From an uncultured Ruminococcus sp. (GTDB taxonomy: Bacteria; Bacillota; Clostridia; Oscillospirales; Ruminococcaceae), in the NCBI GenBank assembly GCA_947174965.1, contig CAMWKY010000116.1:1-6922 (forward strand): a stretch of DNA of 6,922 nucleotides. The letters are read 5' to 3'. Positions 1-6,046 of the stretch are shown piece after piece; the first letter of the stretch is position 1; each line of letters opens with the position of its first letter. Below the pieces are notes generated by a model. The model saw only the letters and a list, made by a program, of their open reading frames with translations, did not search any database and had not been told where the DNA came from. The position numbers and the translations under genes were made by a program.

Positions 1-34
1 CTCTTGAAATACCGTTTAAACAGTATTTCAGGAG
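1..34. terminator. Hairpin terminator closing the redox operon, possibly bidirectional
   Basis: Two arms, TGAAATAC (5-12) and GTATTTCA (23-30), flank a nearly palindromic centre containing GTTTAAAC; the outer CTCT/GGAG bases extend the stem. It begins about 20 nt past the stop codon of the alcohol dehydrogenase gene, where an operon terminator is expected. On the plus strand it is followed by CATTTTTATATT, a usable U-rich tail, so it may also end a plus-strand transcript entering from the left. The minus-strand tail lies outside the window and could not be inspected. Confidence 0.6.
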
Positions 35-54
35 CATTTTTATATTACGTCATA

Positions 55-1227
55 TCAAAGGCACATTTCGTATATTTTTTCAACATCAGCAGGAGTGAGA
101 TTTTTAAGTCCTGTAATAACTCCGCCGTTGCATGAATGTTCAGCCATAGCCTTAAAATGTGTTGTATCAATTTCAAGTTCTGTGAGAGTTGATTTAAGTC
201 CAAGAGTATTGAAACAGAAGTCTGAAACAGCATTTATTGCAGATTTTGCGCCGTCCATAGCGTTTTCATTTTCAGGAAGTCCGAATACTTTTACACCAAA
301 TCTTGCAATTGCAGGAGCAGTTGTTTCATCAAGGATATATTCGAGCCAGCGAGGAGTGAGAATTGCAAGACCATGACCGTGTGTGATGTCATAATAAGCA
401 GATAATTCGTGTTCCATAGCGTGGCAGGCACAACCGTGAACAGTACCGGCATCAAGAATTGTGTTGAGTGCCATAGATGATGCCCACATCAGATTTGCTC
501 TTGCCTCATAATTTTCAGGTTCAGCCATTGCAATCGGAGTCCATTTCACAACTGAACGCATCACGGCTTCCTGCATTTCAAGCACCATATCAAAAGTTGC
601 ATCTCCTGCAAGATAATAATTGTCAAGAACATGATTGAAAATGTCGAAAGCACCGCAAGCTGTCTGATAAGTCGGGAGAGTATAGCTGTATTCGGGATTT
701 TCAAATGCAACTTTCGGAATCAATGCAGAACCGCCAAGACCGATTTTTTCGTTGGTTTCCATATTTGAAATAACAGCCCAGCCGTCCATTTCTGAACCTG
801 TTGCGGCATTTGTGAGTACAGCAACTACTGGAAGTGCATCTGTAACCCATGTTCCAGTGCTTACTAAATCCCATACGTTGCCCGACTCAATGACAGCAGC
901 AGCAGCTATTCCCTTTGCGCAGTCGATTGTTGAGCCACCGCCTACAGCAAGCACAACATCAATATCTTCTTTTTTACAGATTTCTGCACCTTTGTTTGCT
1001 GTTGTGTGACGTGGATTCGGCTCAACTCCACTAAGTTCAAAAAGTTCGATTCCGTTGTCGTTGCAGAGATTTTTAACAAGCCCATAAAGACCATTTTTCT
1101 TGATTGAACCTCCGCCATACACCATGAGTACCTTTTTGCCGAATTTCAGCAGTTCTTTCGGGAGATTTTCCATGATATTCCTGCCGAAATATACCTTGTC
1201 GGGATTGTGAAAAATAAAATCATTCAT
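55..1227 (-). CDS. Iron-containing alcohol dehydrogenase, butanol dehydrogenase/YqhD type
   Basis: This 390-aa cytoplasmic enzyme of the group III (iron-dependent) alcohol dehydrogenase family reduces aldehydes to alcohols, or the reverse, with NAD(P)H. The N-terminal nucleotide domain has YGGGSIKKNGLY (37-48) and the GGGSTID motif (96-102), both typical of the clostridial BdhA/BdhB and E. coli YqhD branch. The metal ligands expected for the family are present: D195 and H199 (FDIFNH), H269 and H283, plus the conserved H273. Length is normal for the family. It is the last gene of the minus operon, 41 nt after the multidomain reductase stop, with its own ribosome binding site. The frame can be extended to a TTG at 1233, but that lies only 2 nt from AGGAGG; the ATG at 1227 has 8-nt spacing and is chosen. 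The physiological substrate is not readable from sequence; clean-up of short or toxic aldehydes, or fermentative alcohol formation, both fit. Confidence 0.95.
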   Translation of the reverse strand: MNDFIFHNPDKVYFGRNIMENLPKELLKFGKKVLMVYGGGSIKKNGLYGLVKNLCNDNGIELFELSGVEPNPRHTTANKGAEICKKEDIDVVLAVGGGSTIDCAKGIAAAAVIESGNVWDLVSTGTWVTDALPVVAVLTNAATGSEMDGWAVISNMETNEKIGLGGSALIPKVAFENPEYSYTLPTYQTACGAFDIFNHVLDNYYLAGDATFDMVLEMQEAVMRSVVKWTPIAMAEPENYEARANLMWASSMALNTILDAGTVHGCACHAMEHELSAYYDITHGHGLAILTPRWLEYILDETTAPAIARFGVKVFGLPENENAMDGAKSAINAVSDFCFNTLGLKSTLTELEIDTTHFKAMAEHSCNGGVITGLKNLTPADVEKIYEMCL

Positions 1228-1235
1228 TGTCAATT

Positions 1236-1241
1236 CCTCCT
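1236..1241 (-). promoter_or_regulatory. Ribosome binding site deciding the dehydrogenase start
   Basis: AGGAGG on the minus strand lies 8 nt before the ATG at 1227 but only 2 nt before the in-frame TTG at 1233, so the ATG is the likely start. Confidence 0.8.
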
Positions 1242-1268
1242 GTTTATTTATAGTTTTTTGTTTGTATA

Positions 1269-3272
1269 TTAATACCAGTCGTGCTTTTCATCACGATTAA
1301 GTGCGTCAATTTTCGCCATTTCCTTATCTGTCAGGGAAAAATCGAATATTGAAATATTTTCAAGAATATGTTCGGGATTGCTTGAACCCGGAATAACAAC
1401 AACACCGTTCTGCAAATCCCAGCGGAGAATGACTTGTGCAGAAGATTTGTTGTGTGCTTCTGCGATTTCTGTAATAGTCTCATCTGAAAGCAGTTCACTG
1501 GTGTGTCCACGTCCGCCAAGCGGATACCACGCCTGCATGACAATTCCCAGACTGTGCATATATTCAATAACTTTTCGTTCCTGATAATATGGGTGGATTT
1601 CATTCTGCACCAGTGCAGGCTTGATATTGACCTGCGAAATAAAGTCGTCTATTTCCTCAATATACCAGTTGGAAAGTCCAAGAGAACGGATTTTCCCCTG
1701 CTCCACAAGTTTTTCCATAGCAAGATAAGCATTTACATCATTATCGCCGGGGTGATGCAGAAGCATCATATCAATGTAATCAATATTCAGTTTGTCAAGA
1801 GCTTCCTGAATTGCTTTTTCGGGATTTTTAAACTGTTCTCCAGGATATATTTTTGTGATGACGAAAATATCCTCCCTCGCTATTCCGGATTCACGGATTG
1901 CCTGACCGACTTCCTTTTCGTTGCCGTACATATAGGCGGTATCAATAAGTCTTACGCCTTGCGAAAGTGCCGATTTAACGGAATCTACGCAAGTATCGCC
2001 TTTCAGTGAATATGTTCCGATTCCTGCAATAGGCATCTGATAACCGCTGTTGAGCGTGACCATTGGAGCGTGCTGGTTTTTGCCTGATTCCAAATTAAAT
2101 TCAGCTACAGAAAAATCTGCTGATTCAGATTTATTCAGCGAAAAAGTGATTTCAACATCACCATTTCCGAAAGCTTCAAGCAACTGTTCTTTGGTTGTAT
2201 TCTGTATTTTGCCAAGTCTTGTGAAATTCCACGTATTTACATCATAATAGACTGTAATTGAATTTCCCTGATAAAGAATTACGTCACCTGCTTCGGTAGT
2301 AATTTTTTCGTCGTTTCGGGGAAGTGTTTTTCCAAGATTGCCTACTTTTTCAAAACTTCCGTAATCGCTCATCTGTATTGTAAGACTGTTCTCTGAAAGC
2401 AGTTCACGGAAAGCATCTGCACTTGAATTTTCTGCAAATTCAGCTGTAAAAGTTGTATTACCTGCTGTAATATAAAAATATTCCATATCTACCTTTTCAC
2501 CATCTTTCAATCCAAGACTGTCAATCCATTCTGTAACATCTGTTTCAGCAGAATTTCCCGAAAATCTCATACCATCATACCAGTTTGCATTTTCTGCAAG
2601 GCTATGCAGATTCTCCGCACTTGTACCGATTCCGCTTGAATGTGAAGTACAGAATGGCACTATAATTTTATCGGAAAAATCGTAACTTTCAAGAAATGTG
2701 TAAATTATTTTCGGGGCTTGACCGTGCCATATAGGATAGCCGACAAATATCACTTCATAGTCGTCCATATTCTTAATACTTCCCGATATTTCAGGACGTG
2801 CTGTCGGGTCACTCTGTTCTTTGTCTGCTCTGCAATCGGTGTAGTATTTCAAATCGTCTTCAGTATATGGGATTTCGGGGATAATCTCATAACTGTCAGC
2901 TTTGAGGTAATCAATAGCATATTCCGCAATCTGTTCAGTATTTCCGGTACAGGAGAAGTATGTTACAAGAATATCACTTTCCGGATTTTCCTGCGTATTT
3001 CCGATAACTTCATTTCTTAACAGACACATATCAAAAACATCAAGTTTTCCGTCTTTGCACAAATCAAAATCCTTGCCGTTGACATCTGTACGTCTGCCGA
3101 GCAGAAAATCCTGCAAGACTTCTAAATCTTCAATTGTATAGGATTCTGAATTATCAGTTGCATATGATGCTGTTTTTGCAGTTGAAACTGTAGAACCTGA
3201 AATGTTTTCTTTAGCTGTACAGCCACAAAACGTCAGGAGTGCAGTTGAAAGAGTCAGAATTTTTTTAAACAT
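1269..3272 (-). CDS. Lipoprotein-like dockerin / flavodoxin / cyclophilin-like / aldo-keto reductase fusion
   Basis: A 667-aa chain with five parts. Residues 1-18 form a signal peptide (MFKK, hydrophobic core, then FCGC), probably lipidated at C18; F at -3 is atypical for a lipobox. Residues 45-92 are dockerin-like: the second calcium loop DLCKDGKLDVFD (70-81) is intact, the first is degraded. Residues 100-253 are a flavodoxin domain (Flavodoxin_4-like) with FMN phosphate loop SCTGNT (107-112) and YPIWHGQAP (179-187). Residues 261-381 match the cyclophilin-like domain often found with such flavodoxins. Residues 402-667 are a complete aldo/keto reductase with tetrad D444, Y449, K474 and H506. 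The usual NADP-phosphate lysine of the IPKS motif is G629 here (IPGSSNPEH). The start has AAGGAG 7 nt upstream, inside the end of the preceding gene, which overlaps by 8 nt. Predicted role: carbonyl or quinone-like reduction at the outer membrane face or on a cohesin scaffold. Domain calls are strong; location and substrate are inferred. Confidence 0.9.
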   Translation of the reverse strand: MFKKILTLSTALLTFCGCTAKENISGSTVSTAKTASYATDNSESYTIEDLEVLQDFLLGRRTDVNGKDFDLCKDGKLDVFDMCLLRNEVIGNTQENPESDILVTYFSCTGNTEQIAEYAIDYLKADSYEIIPEIPYTEDDLKYYTDCRADKEQSDPTARPEISGSIKNMDDYEVIFVGYPIWHGQAPKIIYTFLESYDFSDKIIVPFCTSHSSGIGTSAENLHSLAENANWYDGMRFSGNSAETDVTEWIDSLGLKDGEKVDMEYFYITAGNTTFTAEFAENSSADAFRELLSENSLTIQMSDYGSFEKVGNLGKTLPRNDEKITTEAGDVILYQGNSITVYYDVNTWNFTRLGKIQNTTKEQLLEAFGNGDVEITFSLNKSESADFSVAEFNLESGKNQHAPMVTLNSGYQMPIAGIGTYSLKGDTCVDSVKSALSQGVRLIDTAYMYGNEKEVGQAIRESGIAREDIFVITKIYPGEQFKNPEKAIQEALDKLNIDYIDMMLLHHPGDNDVNAYLAMEKLVEQGKIRSLGLSNWYIEEIDDFISQVNIKPALVQNEIHPYYQERKVIEYMHSLGIVMQAWYPLGGRGHTSELLSDETITEIAEAHNKSSAQVILRWDLQNGVVVIPGSSNPEHILENISIFDFSLTDKEMAKIDALNRDEKHDWY

Positions 3273-3504
3273 ACTTCAACTCCTTTCCAAGTTGATACAG
3301 AAGAAAATCAAGACAATCAATCTGTTTCTGATTTTTGTGTACCTCATCAAGCAGAGTTTTACGATGTTTTTTGAGGAAACCTATTGTTTCTGAAAAATTG
3401 CCGTCAAGCAGTTGTTGTGTATATTTTTCAGCAATTGTTTCATCAATACCGCTGTCAATAAGATTCTGAATAATTACACTATATCTGTCATTTGCCTGTG
3501 CCAT
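3265..3504 (-). CDS. Small helical protein of unknown function, first gene of the redox operon
   Basis: A 79-aa protein starting MAQANDRY. It is soluble, with no signal peptide or membrane segment, and appears almost wholly helical: an N-terminal stretch with DSGIDETIAEKY, a central GNFSETIGFLKKHRKTLLDEV, and a C-terminal amphipathic KNQKQIDCLDFLLYQL that could form a coiled coil. I recognise the general style of small proteins that sit next to flavodoxin and aldo/keto reductase genes in gut Firmicutes, but cannot assign a function. The frame extends upstream to a TTG at 3558, but that codon is part of the operon -35 box; the ATG at 3504, 6 nt after a perfect AAAGGAGGAG, is the true start. 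It overlaps the downstream fusion gene by 8 nt, which suggests translational coupling and a shared role, such as a regulator or partner of the reductase. Confidence 0.8.
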   Translation of the reverse strand: MAQANDRYSVIIQNLIDSGIDETIAEKYTQQLLDGNFSETIGFLKKHRKTLLDEVHKNQKQIDCLDFLLYQLGKELKYV

Positions 3505-3510
3505 TATTTT

Positions 3511-3520
3511 CTCCTCCTTT
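3511..3520 (-). promoter_or_regulatory. Strong ribosome binding site of the small operon-leading gene
   Basis: AAAGGAGGAG on the minus strand, 6 nt before the ATG at 3504. Its strength and position, just after the predicted transcription start near 3523, settle the short 79-aa version of the protein. Confidence 0.85.
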
Positions 3521-3529
3521 GATATTTTC

Positions 3530-3558
3530 AGTATATCACAACTTTTGTGAAATGTCAA
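3530..3558 (-). promoter_or_regulatory. Sigma-A type promoter of the redox operon
   Basis: On the minus strand TTGACA (3553-3558) is followed after exactly 17 nt by TATACT (3530-3535). The predicted start near 3523 leaves a leader of about 19 nt before the first ATG. It drives the small protein, the fusion reductase and the alcohol dehydrogenase; no other promoter is needed, since the first two genes overlap and the third follows after 41 nt. Confidence 0.75.
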
Positions 3559-3571
3559 ATACCCAGTTTGA
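3555..3571. promoter_or_regulatory. Possible secondary LysR half-site at the operon -35 region
   Basis: TCAAA (3555-3559) and TTTGA (3567-3571) form an inverted repeat with a 7-nt spacer, the same spacer as the main operator. It overlaps the operon -35 box and is centred near position -40, where LysR-type regulators usually have their weaker activation-binding site. The arms are short and of different sequence from the main operator, so this is tentative. Confidence 0.35.
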
Positions 3572-3575
3572 ATAG

Positions 3576-3602
3576 CGTGTTATTCTTGACAGGAATAACA
3601 CG
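3576..3602. promoter_or_regulatory. LysR-family operator, perfect 10-bp inverted repeat
   Basis: CGTGTTATTC (3576-3585) and GAATAACACG (3593-3602) are exact reverse complements around the 7-nt spacer TTGACAG. The site contains the T-N11-A pattern of LysR-type operators. Its spacer holds the -35 box of the lysR promoter, so binding should block lysR transcription. Its centre (3589) lies about 66 bp upstream of the predicted operon start, the usual recognition-site position for activating the divergent promoter. Confidence 0.75.
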
Positions 3603-3615
3603 AATGTGCTATAAT
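3586..3615 (+). promoter_or_regulatory. Consensus sigma-A promoter of the lysR gene
   Basis: TTGACA (3586-3591), an 18-nt spacer, then TATAAT (3610-3615) preceded by TG at 3607-3608, an extended -10. All twelve hexamer bases match consensus. The predicted start near 3622 sits just before the AAGGAG at 3624-3629, so the leader is very short. Such an intrinsically strong promoter for a regulator makes sense if it is held down by the overlapping operator. Confidence 0.85.
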
Positions 3616-3640
3616 AAAATAAAAAGGAGATGTTTATTAT

Positions 3641-4516
3641 ATGGAAATCCGAGTATTACGCTATTTTCTTGAAATTGCAAGGGAGGAAAATATGACAAGA
3701 GCTTCAAAAAATCTGCATATATCCCAGCCCTCTTTGTCAAAGGAAATGAAAAAGCTTGAAGATGAATTAGGAAAAAAATTATTCCGTCGTGGAAGTACCT
3801 GCATGAAGCTGACTGATGAAGGTATGCTTCTGCGGAAACGAGCGGAAGATATTCTTGAAATGACCGATAAAACGATTGCGGAGTTTCATTCGCTTGACGA
3901 AATCAATGGCGGTGATATTTATATCGGCTGTGCGGAATCGTGGCAGATACGCTGTTTAGCACAGGCAATAAAGGAGTTCAAGAAAAAATATCCGCTTTTG
4001 CGCTATCATCTTTCAAGCGGAAATACTGAACAGGTTGCCGAAAAACTTGACAAAGGACTAATGGATTTTGCAATTATTGCTGAACCGCCGGATTTATCAA
4101 AATACAATCATATTGAACTTCCGGAGGCGGATAAATGGGGAGTTGTAATGAAAAAAGACAGTCCGCTTGCTGAAAAAAAGACAATAAAAGTTGAAGATTT
4201 AATTGGTCTGCCACTTTTATGCTCAGCACAGGCAATAAAAACAGATATTCCGAGATGGTGCGGTGAAAAGGCTGATGAGCTTAATTTTTCAGGCACTTTG
4301 AATCTGTTTTACAATGGTTCGGTATTCGTCAAAGAGGGATTGGGCTATATGCTGACTTTTGACAAACTTGCTGATACTGGTGCAGAAAGTGAACTATGTT
4401 TTCGTCCGCTTGAGCCACTTCTTGAAACCAGAATATTTATTATATGGAAAAAATATCAGATATTTACACCTGTTGCGGAATTATTTATGCAGGAACTCAA
4501 AAAAATTTCAGGTTGA
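3641..4516 (+). CDS. LysR-type transcriptional regulator
   Basis: A 291-aa regulator of normal family length. Residues 1-60 form the winged helix-turn-helix (MEIRVLRYFLEIAREENMT, ISQPSLSKEMKKLEDELG, LFRR and LTDEG are all family hallmarks), a linker helix follows to about 85, and residues 90-290 are the periplasmic-binding-protein-like effector domain beginning GDIYIGCAES. AAGGAG lies 11 nt upstream of the ATG. The gene is divergent from the redox operon across 136 nt carrying both promoters and a perfect inverted repeat, so it almost certainly controls that operon and its own expression. The effector is unknown; an aldehyde, quinone or aromatic acid would fit the enzymes controlled. No defect is visible in either domain. 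Confidence 0.95.
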   Translation: MEIRVLRYFLEIAREENMTRASKNLHISQPSLSKEMKKLEDELGKKLFRRGSTCMKLTDEGMLLRKRAEDILEMTDKTIAEFHSLDEINGGDIYIGCAESWQIRCLAQAIKEFKKKYPLLRYHLSSGNTEQVAEKLDKGLMDFAIIAEPPDLSKYNHIELPEADKWGVVMKKDSPLAEKKTIKVEDLIGLPLLCSAQAIKTDIPRWCGEKADELNFSGTLNLFYNGSVFVKEGLGYMLTFDKLADTGAESELCFRPLEPLLETRIFIIWKKYQIFTPVAELFMQELKKISG

Positions 4517-4569
4517 AACCTATTTCCACTCTTTTCCATATTTAAGCAGTCTCTGTATAACAACAAAAA

Positions 4570-4601
4570 ATCCCGATAAGGCTTTTTAAACTTATCGGGA
4601 T
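4570..4601. terminator. Bidirectional intrinsic terminator between convergent genes
   Basis: TCCCGATAAG (4571-4580) and CTTATCGGGA (4591-4600) make a perfect 10-bp stem, 11 bp with the flanking A-T pair, around the loop GCTTTTTAAA. On the minus strand it runs into TTTTTTGTTG, a good U-tract, ending the sigma/anti-sigma transcript. On the plus strand it is followed by TAATTTTCAT, 54 nt after the lysR stop, so it also serves lysR. Confidence 0.85.
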
Positions 4602-4668
4602 AATTTTCATATAAGACAGCCTGCAATGTCATTGATTTCATCAGCTGATATACAATAAACTTTTGTTT

Positions 4669-4699
4669 TCTCCCTGCAAAAATAAATCTTGCAGGGAGA
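4669..4699 (+). terminator. Second strong hairpin in the convergent intergenic region
   Basis: CTCCCTGCAA (4670-4679) and TTGCAGGGAG (4689-4698) form a perfect stem, 11 bp with the outer T-A pair, around AAATAAATC. Plus-strand sequence after it is TAATTTAAGG, a weak tail; the minus-strand continuation is AAAACAAAAG, which is not a U-tract. It may be a back-up plus-strand terminator or a 3'-end stabilising stem for the minus transcript. The rest of 4517-4762 shows no convincing gene. Confidence 0.5.
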
Positions 4700-4762
4700 T
4701 AATTTAAGGAGGGTTTTTATATTGTAGATTGCATTATAATATTTTAACAGACTTTAGTAATT

Positions 4763-6046
4763 TTAATTGTTAAGGTAGCCTGTCAGAGCAAAAAAGTTTC
4801 TGTCTCCATTCTGATATTCAATGTCAAATAACAATTTTTCTGATGATTCAGTACCCCTCAATGTTGCCTTAAGTATATTGTAATCAGAATCTTCCATATA
4901 GAAAGTAAATTCACCACCATTTTGTTCGTATGTGAAAGGTATTTCTGTAATCACTCTTTTTGCTGCATCATTTGGATAGAATATTATATATTCAGTTCCG
5001 CTGACACCGTCTTCATTGAATTCAAGTTGTTTTTTATCAATAAAATTATAATTTTCGTCTATATTACCATACCAGCTAAAGATTGTTCCGTTCAAAGTAT
5101 CGGGTTCTGTTGCTACACTGCTGGGATTTCTGAATTTTGGGCGTTCGGTACTTAAATTATATAAACCATCTTCAAATTGTATACTGAAATTTCCAGTGTC
5201 ATTCGCATTTACAATAGTTCCAACTTTTTTGTGAATGCTACCGAAAGAAAACTGATTTTCTACAATTTTATAGTCATCTGTTATCATTGAACTATAGATT
5301 GGATCGCCAAAATCGTTCAATTCGCATTTGGTGAGTCTACCGTCCGGCCAGAACTCAAAGCTCATATATCCACGAACACCTGCTATTTCCTCACAATAAT
5401 AACTAACGCCTTCTATTTCAACATAATACAGTCCGTTCAGAGGAGATTTCTGTGGTTCTGTTTGAATAGTATCTGTAACCGACGTTGTTACAGAAGATGT
5501 AACAGGTGTTTTTGTTGTATTAGGAGACGTAGCAGGAGCTTGTGTTGCAGTAGGAGATGTAAAAGGTGATTGTGTTGCAGGCTGTACAGTTGTATTATTA
5601 CTTACAACAGAAGTATTTTCACCTGTTGTTTTATATTCTGAGGTTAACTCATAAGATGTTGTAACTGTAGTTTCTGATGTATTGACGGTTGCTGAGTAAA
5701 TGTTTGTAGTTTGTGTAGGGTCTTTTTCAATATTACTGTTTCCACTGAGATTTCTGTTTATTATAACAACACTTGCAATTCCGACAAATGCTAAAATAAA
5801 TGCGGCGGCAGAGGAGGCGTATTTATGCCACAATGCACGGTTATAGTGTTCAATGCCTGAAACAGTAATCTTTTTCTTTCTGTCATAATCGGTTTCGGCA
5901 GAAAGACTGTTCTTTTTCATGCATTTCTTTAAAATACGTTTTTTAGTATTTTCATCAAGTGCAGGATAATTTTCTGCTATTTCCTCAACCGAGAAGTCAT
6001 CAAGATTGCTAAGCTGATTCATAAAATCCTTTTCGTTTTTATTCAT
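4763..6046 (-). CDS. Single-pass membrane protein, putative anti-sigma factor with duplicated ectodomain
   Basis: A 427-aa protein. Residues 1-75 are a charged cytoplasmic N-terminus (DENTKKRILKKCMKK at 31-45) without the HxxxCxxC zinc motif of classic anti-sigma factors. One transmembrane helix spans about 76-96. Residues 104-200 are a Thr/Ser-rich linker with Pro, including 10-residue repeats. Residues 201-427 form an outer domain that looks like two related beta-rich halves, each opening with LNG (203 and 318). It overlaps the sigma gene by 8 nt; its GGAGG is embedded in the last sigma codons, so the two are co-translated in fixed ratio. An in-frame ATG at 6058 precedes that GGAGG and lacks its own site, so the ATG at 6046 is chosen. 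Coupling to an ECF sigma gene and the topology suggest an anti-sigma factor sensing something outside the cell; the ligand is unknown. The N-terminus does not resemble RsgI. Confidence 0.8.
   Translation of the reverse strand: MNKNEKDFMNQLSNLDDFSVEEIAENYPALDENTKKRILKKCMKKNSLSAETDYDRKKKITVSGIEHYNRALWHKYASSAAAFILAFVGIASVVIINRNLSGNSNIEKDPTQTTNIYSATVNTSETTVTTSYELTSEYKTTGENTSVVSNNTTVQPATQSPFTSPTATQAPATSPNTTKTPVTSSVTTSVTDTIQTEPQKSPLNGLYYVEIEGVSYYCEEIAGVRGYMSFEFWPDGRLTKCELNDFGDPIYSSMITDDYKIVENQFSFGSIHKKVGTIVNANDTGNFSIQFEDGLYNLSTERPKFRNPSSVATEPDTLNGTIFSWYGNIDENYNFIDKKQLEFNEDGVSGTEYIIFYPNDAAKRVITEIPFTYEQNGGEFTFYMEDSDYNILKATLRGTESSEKLLFDIEYQNGDRNFFALTGYLNN
5481..5580 (-). repeat. 30-nt tandem repeats encoding the Thr/Pro linker
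   Basis: Three to four degenerate 30-nt units occur in register (from 5481, 5511, 5541 and 5571), best seen as shared GTTGCAG and GGAGA-GTA blocks on the plus strand. They encode the 10-residue repeats ATQSPFTSPT, ATQAPATSPN and TTKTPVTSSV (residues 157-186) of the extracellular linker. Unit count may vary between strains through slippage. Confidence 0.7.

Noticed and set aside
1503..2009. 168-codon plus-strand open frame
   Set aside because: It lies entirely antisense to the well-supported aldo/keto reductase domain, has no ribosome binding site noted, and its translation resembles no family.
3505..3558. Upstream extension of the small operon-leading protein to a TTG at 3558
   Set aside because: The TTG belongs to the TTGACA -35 box of the operon promoter, and the extension spans the -10 box, so it would not be transcribed; the ATG at 3504 has an ideal ribosome binding site.
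4456..4641. 61-codon minus-strand frame across the lysR end and terminator
   Set aside because: It runs through the bidirectional terminator hairpin and overlaps the lysR 3' end; there is no supporting signal.
4706..4713. AAGGAGGG resembling a plus-strand ribosome binding site
   Set aside because: The only nearby start-like codon, TTG at 4722, is followed at once by a TAG stop, so no peptide is encoded.
4763..6046. RsgI-type polysaccharide-sensing anti-sigma factor
   Set aside because: The topology is similar, but the N-terminus does not resemble the RsgI domain and the ectodomain shows no recognisable carbohydrate-binding module or glycosidase.
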